A stretch of DNA of 5,140 bases from Gemmatimonadota bacterium (GTDB lineage: Bacteria > ARS69), in NCBI GenBank assembly GCA_021604925.1, contig BQJX01000256.1, positions 1-5,140 of the forward strand, written 5' to 3'. The stretch's first letter is position 1. Every line of letters begins with the position of its first letter. This document shows positions 1 through 5,140 of this stretch, piece after piece. The notes under the pieces were generated by a model that did no database searches, was not told the origin of the DNA, and saw only the letters and a program-made list of their open reading frames with translations. The translations under genes and the position numbers were made by a program.

Positions 1-776
1 AGAACCTGCGGATGCGCCTTGGCCTTGGTCCACCAGCTGGCCCAGCGGCCACCATCGATCACGCCCACCATGCACTCCTTGATCTCGGAGGAGGTCATGG
101 GGCGCCGGAACCGGAGGAAGAGCTCGCGAATGAACGCGCCCGGGTCCGCCTTGGCTTCCTTGGCGAGGCCCTCGGCGTCCTCGAGACGGCGCATCATGAA
201 GTGGTCGTCCGGAAGGTACGTGAGCAGTCGCTTGGCCTCGTCGGCGCGCATCACCAGCGGCGCGGCCTTCTCGAAATTGATCTTCACCTTCTGGAGGCCC
301 AGGTTGACCTCGGACACCTTGCCGAGCCCGCGCCCGAAGAGCCAGTAGCCGGCGCCCTTCTTGAACCGGAGCCAGTCGTGGAGCGCGCCGAACGCGCGCA
401 CGGGGTCTTCCGCCTCTTCCACGTCGAATGTCTTCAGGACTTCTTCCACGTCCTTCCGGTCCGGGAACCGCGCGCGCACCACCTCGGCCACCTTGGTCTT
501 GACCTCGCGGTTGCGCGGCGCCAGTTCGATCGCCTTTCCGAGCGCGTCGAACGCCTCTTCCCACGCGTCTTCCACGCCGAGCGCGTCGGACAGGGAGAGC
601 AGCAGCTCGATGAGCTTGGGCTGCAGCTTGGCGGCGTGCATTTCCTCCGCCACCGCGAAGAACCAATCCAGTTCGCGCGGAGCCGACTCCATCCGCGCGT
701 TCCACGCGGATTCGATCTCGGCGATGTTCTTCTTCTTGATCTTCTGCTGGAAGTCCGGGTCGAGGGGCAAGGTCAA
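1..776 (-). CDS. Long GreA/GreB-type transcript cleavage factor, N-terminal module (partial, C-terminus off window)
   Basis: The open frame starts 16 nt after the pepF stop and runs off the left edge, giving 258 codons. Residues 1-135 look all-helical, with TPR-like character (alternating Leu/Ala/Glu helices, e.g. residues 53-87). Residues 140-170 hold a Gly-rich segment followed by beta-like sequence (GRGLGKVSEVN, then VKINFE), resembling a small SH3/CarD-like barrel. Then come DHF at 191-193, a DP-containing helix at 211-221, and a Trp-rich W-ASWW motif at 245-249. From memory, this order matches the N-terminal extension of the roughly 700-900-residue GreA proteins of Chlamydia and spirochaetes. 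In those proteins the Gre coiled coil and FKBP-like domain, which rescue backtracked RNA polymerase, lie at the C-terminus. That catalytic part would lie outside this window, so the function is inferred. No ATG is in frame nearby. I chose TTG at 776-774, preceded by GGAAAG with 5-nt spacing; TTG at 770 is an alternative. No signal peptide is visible, so it is probably cytoplasmic. Confidence 0.62.
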   Translation of the reverse strand, partial: MTLPLDPDFQQKIKKKNIAEIESAWNARMESAPRELDWFFAVAEEMHAAKLQPKLIELLLSLSDALGVEDAWEEAFDALGKAIELAPRNREVKTKVAEVVRARFPDRKDVEEVLKTFDVEEAEDPVRAFGALHDWLRFKKGAGYWLFGRGLGKVSEVNLGLQKVKINFEKAAPLVMRADEAKRLLTYLPDDHFMMRRLEDAEGLAKEAKADPGAFIRELFLRFRRPMTSSEIKECMVGVIDGGRWASWWTKAKAHPQV

Positions 777-792
777 TCTCGCTTTCCGGCGA

Positions 793-2643
793 TCAGCCCT
801 TGGCTGTCGCGGTTCCGTACCTGGAAACGTGCTCCTCGATCTGATCGAGGAGAGACACGAACAGGTCCAACGTGTCGTTGATGGCGACCGACGTGGTCAG
901 GTCAACGCCCGCGGACCGAAGAATGTCGATGGGGTAGTCGGAGTCCCCGGCCTTCAGGAAACCCAGATAGGCCGCGCGCTCCGGATCTCCACCACCCAGG
1001 ATGCGTCTTGAAAACGCGATCGCGGCGGCGTACCCCGTGGCGTACTGGTAGACATAGTATCCCGTGTAGAAATGCGGGATGCGAGCCCACCCGAGCGCGG
1101 CGCGCTCATCGAACACGAGTTGGGGCCCGAGGATCCGGGTGAAAATCTCCCGGTACTCGGCGCTGATGGTCTCCGACGTAAGCGCCTTTCCGCTCTCCGC
1201 CATTTCGTGCAGCCGATGCTCGAACTCCGCGAACATGACCTGGGTGACCACCGTCCCCCGGATCTGATCCGCGTACTGGTTCAGGAGCGCCAAACGCAGG
1301 TCCGGTTCTTCCGTCGTGCGAAGCAGATGATCCATGAGGATCGCTTCGTTCGTGGTGGAGGCGACCTCCGCCAGGAAGATGGGATAGTGGGAGTAGTGGT
1401 AGGGCTGCGACGAGTTCGTGTAGTGCGAATGGAGCGCGTGTCCCATCTCGTGGGCCAGCGTGAAGACGTGGTCCAGCGTGCCCTGGTAGTTCATGAGAAC
1501 GTAGGGGTGCACGCCGTACGCGCCCCACGAATACGCACCGGAGCGCTTGCCGCGGCACTCGAACACGTCCACCCAGGCGCCGGCCAGCCCGTTCGTGAGA
1601 TCGGCCACGTACTGCTCGCCCAGCGGAGCGAGCCCCTCCTGGAGCATGACCCGCGCCTCGTCGTAGCTGAACTGCGGCGGCGGAGCGGTGCTGAGGGGAA
1701 CGTAGAGATCGTAGATCTTCAGTTCGTCCAGGCCGAGCAGCCGCTTGCGCAGATCCACGTAGCGGTGCATCACGTCCCGACGATCGTTCACGGTCCGGAT
1801 GAGGTTGTGGAAGACCTCCAGCTGGATGTCGTTCGGCGAAAGGGCCGCGCTCACGCTGGACTCGTAGCCGCGCGCCCGCGCATAGAAGATGTCCCGCTGC
1901 ACCGACGACGAGAGCAGCGCCGAAACGGTGTTGCGGTGCTTCTCGTAGCCCTCGGTCAGCGAGTCCCAGGCGTCGTGGCGAACGCGGCGGTCCAGCGACT
2001 CCATGAAGCGCGAGTACCGGCCCTTGGTCAGTTCCACCTCGCGGCCGTCCTCGTCCTTCACCGCCCGGAACGTCAGGTCCGCGTCGTTCAGCATTCCGAA
2101 GACGGTGCGCGGTACCCGGGTCACGTCGCCGGCCATGGCCAGCAGCTTCTCCTCCCGCGGGGAGAGCGTGTGCTCCTGACGCCGGATCAGATCTCGCAGG
2201 AAGTGCCGCCAGCCGGCCAGTTCGGCGGCATCCAGGAACGACTCCAGTCGCTCGCGGGGCAGCGCCAGGATCTGGGGCTCGATCCAGGAGGTGGCTTCCG
2301 AAGCCCGGGTGTTCAGCCGGGACGCGCGCTCGGATCGACCCTGCGCCTCGGAGTTGCGCGTGTCGCCGTCCTTGTCCAGGTGCGCATAGACGTACACACG
2401 GTCCAGCGCCTGCCCCAGCCGGGAATCCAGTTCCAGGAGCTTGGCAAGGGCGGCGGCATCCACGCCGTCATGGAACGACTCGCGTTCCGCCGCCAGCATC
2501 TCGACCAGCTTCTCGGTCGAGCGGTAGGCATTCTCCCAATCCTCGGGCGTGGCGAAGAGGTCTTCCAGGCGCCAGCGATGCTCAACGTCGATCTCGGCCC
2601 GGGTCGGCACGGATTGTTTCGGCGGGGCCGCAGGCGAACTCAC
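793..2643 (-). CDS. pepF: Oligoendopeptidase F (peptidase family M3), complete, 616 aa
   Basis: This is a cytoplasmic zinc metallopeptidase that cleaves short peptides and probably recycles products of protein turnover. The zinc site is plain: HEMGH at residues 398-402 supplies two histidine ligands and the general-base glutamate E399. E426, in LAEVAS, is the expected third ligand 24 residues after H402. The C-terminal substrate-binding signature of the family, HFYTGYYVYQYATG, is at 524-537. The N-terminal PepF motif WRLEDLF is at 24-30. The length of 616 aa matches the usual size of about 600. The frame stays open upstream to position 3333, but that extension is Arg/Ser/Pro-rich, lacks family similarity and lies antisense to the next gene. 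I therefore chose GTG at 2643-2641, which has AAGGAG 10 nt upstream. No signal peptide is present; the first 20 residues are Pro/Ala-rich. It is probably the first gene of a unit with the Gre-like gene and is transcribed divergently from lpoB. Confidence 0.95.
   Translation of the reverse strand: MSSPAAPPKQSVPTRAEIDVEHRWRLEDLFATPEDWENAYRSTEKLVEMLAAERESFHDGVDAAALAKLLELDSRLGQALDRVYVYAHLDKDGDTRNSEAQGRSERASRLNTRASEATSWIEPQILALPRERLESFLDAAELAGWRHFLRDLIRRQEHTLSPREEKLLAMAGDVTRVPRTVFGMLNDADLTFRAVKDEDGREVELTKGRYSRFMESLDRRVRHDAWDSLTEGYEKHRNTVSALLSSSVQRDIFYARARGYESSVSAALSPNDIQLEVFHNLIRTVNDRRDVMHRYVDLRKRLLGLDELKIYDLYVPLSTAPPPQFSYDEARVMLQEGLAPLGEQYVADLTNGLAGAWVDVFECRGKRSGAYSWGAYGVHPYVLMNYQGTLDHVFTLAHEMGHALHSHYTNSSQPYHYSHYPIFLAEVASTTNEAILMDHLLRTTEEPDLRLALLNQYADQIRGTVVTQVMFAEFEHRLHEMAESGKALTSETISAEYREIFTRILGPQLVFDERAALGWARIPHFYTGYYVYQYATGYAAAIAFSRRILGGGDPERAAYLGFLKAGDSDYPIDILRSAGVDLTTSVAINDTLDLFVSLLDQIEEHVSRYGTATAKG
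832..852. repeat. Perfect 10-bp inverted repeat near the 3' end of pepF
   Basis: CTCCTCGATC (832-841) and GATCGAGGAG (843-852) are exact inverted copies around one central base. In RNA this would form about an 8-bp stem with a 5-nt loop. It lies within the pepF coding sequence (LLDQIEE region), about 37-60 nt before the stop and 56-76 nt upstream of the TTG start of the Gre-like gene. A regulatory role is only a possibility. Confidence 0.5.
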
Positions 2644-2653
2644 TTCGGCGGAA

Positions 2654-2659
2654 CTCCTT
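2654..2659 (-). promoter_or_regulatory. Shine-Dalgarno site of pepF
   Basis: On the minus strand this reads AAGGAG and lies 10 nt before the GTG at 2643. It settles the start: the much longer upstream open frame has no comparable site and no conserved sequence. Confidence 0.7.
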
Positions 2660-2929
2660 GAATTCGGGATCGGGGGCCAAGTCGGTGATTGTCGCCCGCC
2701 CGCCTTCCGGGCGCAAGGCCGGAGATCGGCGAGGTGGGCACCGCGCGACGGGGTGGCCGGCGGGCGGCGCGGCCAGGGGGAGGTGGCCGCGGCCCGGCGG
2801 CCGGGGCCGGATCCCGCGGTCCAGAGGGGGACCTCCAACTCCGATATTCTCGCCAGGAACCCATATCCCGTTGGGGGGTACCAGTGTATCGTCCGTCTCG
2901 ACCCTCCGCGATGCCATCTCCAACCGCAC

Positions 2930-2934
2930 GAGGT
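2930..2934 (+). promoter_or_regulatory. Shine-Dalgarno site of the LpoB-like gene
   Basis: GAGGT lies 7 nt before ATG 2942. Together with the signal peptide that begins exactly at that ATG, it fixes the start and excludes the long upstream extension of the frame. Confidence 0.6.
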
Positions 2935-2941
2935 AGAGGAA

Positions 2942-3550
2942 ATGACCCGACGAATTCTCACCACCGGACTCCTGGTCCTGGCCCTGGCCGGCCTGGGCTG
3001 CGGCGGCCGCAGCGTGACCCGGATTGACCCGGACAGCACCATCGACCTGTCCGGACGCTGGAACGACGTGGACTCCCGCGAAGTGGCCACGGCCATGATC
3101 CAGAACTGCCTGAACAGCCCGTGGCTGACCCGGCACCAGACGGACGCCGGCTCGTCCGCTCGCCCCGTGGTGATCGTGGGGGTCGTGCGCAACAAGTCGA
3201 TGGAACACATTCCGGTGGACACGTTCATCACCGACATCGAGCGTGCGTTCATCAACGACGGCCGCGTGCGCGTGGTGGCCGACGCGGGCGACCGCGGCGA
3301 CATCCGGGCGGAGCGCGAGTCCATGCAGGGCAACGTGACCCCCGAGACGCTGAAGCGCTTCGGCCGGGAACTCGGCGCCGACTACGTGATGATGGGCACC
3401 ATCAGCCAGCTCATCGACGAGGCCGAGGGCGATCGCGTGTCCTTCTACCAGACCGATCTCGAGCTCATCAACGCCGAGTCGAACGAGAAGGTGTGGATCG
3501 GCGACAAGAAGATCAAGAAGCTGATCGGCAAAGGGAAGTACAAGGGGTAG
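2942..3550 (+). CDS. lpoB: LpoB-family lipoprotein (penicillin-binding protein activator), 202 aa
   Basis: In enterobacteria, LpoB is an outer-membrane lipoprotein that reaches through the peptidoglycan to stimulate the bifunctional synthase PBP1b. Here a type II signal peptide is clear: RR at 3-4, hydrophobic core 9-18, and Cys20 as the predicted lipidation site. The lipobox is atypical, with Gly rather than Leu at -3 (G-L-G-C). Residue +2 is Gly, so nothing suggests inner-membrane retention if the enterobacterial Lol rule applies. The folded domain runs from about residue 37 to 192. It has the family pattern: SGRWND at 37-42, a VVIVGVVRN strand at 76-84, a helix with DTFITDIERAFI at 93-104, RVRVVAD at 108-114, LGADYVMMGTISQ at 144-156, and ELINAESNEKVWIG ending at 187. 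The C-terminus is strongly basic (KKIKKLIGKGKYKG). Only about 16 residues separate the lipidated Cys from the domain, far shorter than the E. coli linker. The next gene follows after 6 nt, so the two are an operon. Family assignment is firm; the partner synthase is unknown. Confidence 0.88.
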   Translation: MTRRILTTGLLVLALAGLGCGGRSVTRIDPDSTIDLSGRWNDVDSREVATAMIQNCLNSPWLTRHQTDAGSSARPVVIVGVVRNKSMEHIPVDTFITDIERAFINDGRVRVVADAGDRGDIRAERESMQGNVTPETLKRFGRELGADYVMMGTISQLIDEAEGDRVSFYQTDLELINAESNEKVWIGDKKIKKLIGKGKYKG

Positions 3551-3556
3551 CCGTCC

Positions 3557-4951
3557 ATGACTTCGGTGCGCTTCCTCAAAGAGGCGCTCCTGTTGGGGAC
3601 CCTCGCCGTGGCGGGGGCGGGCTGCGCTTCGTACAGCCGTCAGGCACTGCCGGTGCGGGAACCGCTGGCGCGGGGCGATCTCGCGGCGGCGGAGTCCTTC
3701 CTGGTGGACAAGAAGCCCGGCGGCGACGGCCTCCCGTACCTCATGGAGCTGGGCCTCGTCCTCCGCTACCAGGAGAAGTACGTCGACTCGAACCAGGTGT
3801 TCGAGAGCGCGGAGAACCTCGTCGATGCCCTGTACACCAAGTCGATCTCCAAGGAAGTGCTGTCGCTCCTCTCGAGTGACGAGACCATCCCCTACGACGG
3901 CGAGATGTGGGAACGCGCGCTGATCAACTACTACCGCGCGCTGAACTACATCGACCTGGGCAACTACGACGGCGCCCTGGTCGAGTGCCGCAAGCTGAAC
4001 CACAAGCTCGGCGTGTACGCGGACGACTTCGAGGATCCGCCGACCTACCGGAACGACGCCTTTGCGTTGTACCTCACGGCGATCCTCTACGAAGTGGGGG
4101 GCGAGACCAACGATGCGTGGGTGTCGCTGCGGCTCGCCGACCAGGCGTATCGGCACTACGAAGAGGCGTACGGCGTGCCCACGCCGCCGTCGTTGCAGCG
4201 CGACCTGATTCGACTGGCGCGACAGCAGGGCTACACGGACGAAGAAGAACGCCTGATGGAGCGCTTCCCGGATGCCCAGGCTCCGTCCACCGCGGACCTC
4301 GCCCGGCGCGCCGAGATCGTCCTCTTCTGGGAGGAGGGTTTCATTCCCGCCAAGATCCAGGAGGAAGCCACCATCCCGATCCTGAAGGACGCCAAGGATC
4401 AGGACGGGGATCGCGGTCTCTGGGCCGTGTCACTGCGCGATCGCTACTATCACCCGCGGCCGTACAAGAAGAAGGAGCTGGCGTACCTGCTTCGCTTTGC
4501 GCTGCCGGCGTACCCGCCGCCCACGAACGCCGACCGGCCGGGCTGGGCGCAACTGGGCAACGGCACCACCACGATGCGCTCCGAAGTGGTGGAGGATCTC
4601 TCCGCCATCGCCCGCGCCGGATTGGACGACCGCATGGGCGGCATTCTCCTGAAGTCGATCCTGCGGGCGCTGAGCAAGTACGCGGTCACCGCCGGTCTGG
4701 AGAAGGAGGGCGGGCAGGTCGCCGGCCGGGTCTTCAACTTCCTGACCGCCGCCAACGAGAAGGCCGACACGCGAAGCTGGATCACGCTCCCCAAGGCGAT
4801 TCAGGTGGTGCGTCTGCTCGTGGAGCCGGGCACGCACGACCTCACCCTGGACTGCTACGGCCCCACCGGGCGGCTGGTGGAGTCGGTCACGTTCGAAGAC
4901 GTGACCGTGGAAGCCGGCGAGGTTCGCTTCCTGTCGCACCGGACCTTCTGA
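3557..4951 (+). CDS. COG3014-type lipoprotein with helical (TPR-like) repeats, 464 aa
   Basis: This is a secreted lipoprotein of the uncharacterised COG3014 family, which I recognise by sequence pattern. It has a type II signal peptide (R5, K8, hydrophobic core 10-21, Cys23; lipobox G-A-G-C). The rest is periplasmic. Residues 36-230 are helical with TPR-like pairs, including the family hallmark EMWERALINYYRALNYI at about 116-132 followed by LGNYDGALVECRKLN to 148. A middle region (250-340) contains FWEEGFIPAKIQE and a Pro-rich loop at 318-329. Residues 358-382 form a Gly/Ala-rich helix. The end is a beta-like module: ADTRSWITLPK at 403-413, then VEPGTHDLTLDCYGPTG to 438, reminiscent of PEGA-type domains, closing with the final strand to 464. 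ATG 3557 has AAGGGG 9 nt upstream, overlapping the end of the LpoB-like gene. Co-occurrence with lpoB is, to my knowledge, recurrent in Gram-negatives and suggests a shared envelope role, possibly as a scaffold. Molecular function is unknown. Confidence 0.82.
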   Translation: MTSVRFLKEALLLGTLAVAGAGCASYSRQALPVREPLARGDLAAAESFLVDKKPGGDGLPYLMELGLVLRYQEKYVDSNQVFESAENLVDALYTKSISKEVLSLLSSDETIPYDGEMWERALINYYRALNYIDLGNYDGALVECRKLNHKLGVYADDFEDPPTYRNDAFALYLTAILYEVGGETNDAWVSLRLADQAYRHYEEAYGVPTPPSLQRDLIRLARQQGYTDEEERLMERFPDAQAPSTADLARRAEIVLFWEEGFIPAKIQEEATIPILKDAKDQDGDRGLWAVSLRDRYYHPRPYKKKELAYLLRFALPAYPPPTNADRPGWAQLGNGTTTMRSEVVEDLSAIARAGLDDRMGGILLKSILRALSKYAVTAGLEKEGGQVAGRVFNFLTAANEKADTRSWITLPKAIQVVRLLVEPGTHDLTLDCYGPTGRLVESVTFEDVTVEAGEVRFLSHRTF

Positions 4952-4955
4952 CCGA

Positions 4956-5140
4956 TCAGGCGGACGTGCCGCCCGGCTCCCCTCCGGAGCCCGGCTCGCC
5001 CGCGGAAGGCTCATCCTCCTCCGCCGGGATCGGCTCGTCGAACGCGTCGCGCTCGACCCACCAGCGCCGTCCGCAGCGCGGGCAGAAGATCTCCACGCCT
5101 TCGTCCCCCTGGAACAGGTCCTCGGGGTCCGCGGCGAACA
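4956..5140 (-). CDS. C-terminal fragment of a CxxC zinc-binding protein, possibly Hsp33-family chaperone (partial)
   Basis: Only the last 60 codons are in the window; the N-terminus lies off the right edge. The visible part begins FAADPEDLFQGDEG, then VEIFCPRCGRRWWV with Cys codons at 5084-5082 and 5075-5073, then an acidic Pro/Gly/Glu-rich tail of about 27 residues before the TGA. The layout resembles the end of Hsp33 (HslO): a helix ending in an acidic turn, a short strand, CxxC, then a second strand with aromatic residues. Hsp33 is a redox-activated cytoplasmic holdase that uses such a CxxC plus an upstream CxC to bind zinc. The CxC would be outside the window, so another zinc-ribbon protein remains possible. 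The low-complexity tail is not typical of Hsp33. The stop codon lies 4 nt from the stop of the converging lipoprotein gene. Confidence 0.5.
   Translation of the reverse strand, partial: FAADPEDLFQGDEGVEIFCPRCGRRWWVERDAFDEPIPAEEDEPSAGEPGSGGEPGGTSA
4971..4995 (+). terminator. G+C-rich hairpin downstream of the lipoprotein operon (weak terminator candidate)
   Basis: The arms GGCTCC (4975-4980) and GGAGCC (4986-4991) are perfect with a 5-nt loop. After one C:C mismatch the stem continues for 3 bp (4971-4973 with 4993-4995). It starts 20 nt after the stop at 4951. No T-run follows, and the hairpin lies inside the converging gene, in its Gly/Pro/Glu-rich tail. It could therefore simply reflect repetitive codons. 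Confidence 0.25.

Larger units (their letters stand above)
2644..2941. other. Divergent intergenic region between pepF and lpoB
   Basis: About 298 nt separate the two divergent start codons, so both promoters should be here. The part nearer pepF (about 2690-2815) is extremely G+C-rich. It holds a 6-bp inverted repeat (2697-2702 with 2708-2713, loop of 5), a perfect 10-bp palindrome GGCCGCGGCC at 2785-2794, and another 6-bp pair (2790-2795 with 2804-2809). The part nearer lpoB (about 2838-2892) is less G+C-rich, with GATATT, CATATC and GTATC motifs that could be -10 elements. I could not match any of them to a convincing -35 box at 16-18 nt on either strand, so no promoter is called. Open frames crossing the region look like high-G+C artefacts (runs of Arg, Pro and Gly), and I see no RNA gene or repeat family. 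Confidence 0.6.

Noticed and set aside
12..1011. Plus-strand open frames across the Gre-like gene
   Set aside because: They are Arg/Ser- or His/Leu-rich shadow frames. The minus-strand reading gives a coherent protein with conserved Trp, Gly and DHF motifs.
1072..2661. Long plus-strand open frame (529 codons) antisense to pepF
   Set aside because: The composition (runs of Arg, Val, His, Gln, Gly) is typical of a shadow frame in high-G+C DNA, while pepF on the other strand has unmistakable catalytic motifs.
2843..2892. Promoter made of the ATAT-containing motifs with TTGGGG at 2871
   Set aside because: TTGGGG is only 10 nt from TATCGT, and no other -35-like hexamer lies 16-18 nt from any of the candidate -10 boxes.
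2549..2941. Upstream extension of the LpoB-like frame
   Set aside because: It would bury the signal peptide that begins at ATG 2942, it overlaps the 5' end of pepF, and its Arg/Gly/Ala-rich translation has no family resemblance.
2911..3027. Small open frame starting at ATG 2911 in the lpoB leader
   Set aside because: It has no Shine-Dalgarno site, it is a frame-shifted overlap of the LpoB-like start, and its translation looks random.
2644..3333. N-terminal extension of pepF by 230 residues along the open minus-strand frame
   Set aside because: The extension is low-complexity, exceeds the family's usual length, and lies antisense to the LpoB-like gene. GTG 2643 has a proper AAGGAG and gives the normal length.
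2582..4156. Long minus-strand open frame (524 codons) antisense to both lipoprotein genes
   Set aside because: It is His/Val/Arg-rich with no recognisable domain; the opposing frames have signal peptides and family motifs.
1..5140. CRISPR array, tRNA, rRNA, insertion sequence or toxin-antitoxin module
   Set aside because: I saw no regularly spaced repeats, cloverleaf, terminal inverted repeats, transposase motifs or small gene pair. The window is accounted for by five protein genes and one intergenic region.

Overview
The window is high-G+C bacterial DNA, roughly two thirds G+C by eye, with strong third-position G/C bias. It is densely packed with five genes, two of them cut by the window edges. 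Two consecutive lipoprotein precursors and an LpoB-family peptidoglycan-synthase activator point to a Gram-negative (diderm) bacterium. The long chlamydia/spirochaete-style Gre factor and the sequence divergence suggest a deep-branching or uncultured phylum rather than a proteobacterium. That placement is inference; no rRNA or species-diagnostic marker is present.

Layout: (1) On the minus strand, 1-776 is the N-terminal 258 residues of a large protein. I read it as the N-terminal module of a long GreA/GreB-type transcript cleavage factor; its C-terminus lies off the left edge. (2) Just upstream of it on the same strand, 793-2643 encodes a complete M3-family oligoendopeptidase F (pepF), with GTG start, good Shine-Dalgarno and HEMGH zinc site. 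The 16-nt gap suggests the two are co-transcribed. (3) A divergent intergenic region of about 300 nt (2644-2941) is very G+C-rich in its pepF-proximal two thirds and has a more A+T-rich patch at about 2838-2892. (4) On the plus strand, 2942-3550 (LpoB-like lipoprotein) and 3557-4951 (COG3014-type helical-repeat lipoprotein) form a two-gene operon with a 6-nt gap. (5) On the minus strand, converging with only 4 nt between stop codons, 4956-5140 is the C-terminal end of a CxxC zinc-binding protein, possibly the redox chaperone Hsp33.

Functionally the window has two halves. One is a cytoplasmic housekeeping unit (peptide degradation plus probable rescue of backtracked RNA polymerase). The other is an envelope unit of two lipoproteins probably acting on periplasmic peptidoglycan synthesis or its coordination with the outer membrane. 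I found no mobile element, CRISPR array, tRNA or rRNA, and no clearly undescribed system. The most interesting material is the lipoprotein pair (short tether in the LpoB homologue, unusual lipoboxes) and the extended Gre-like protein.
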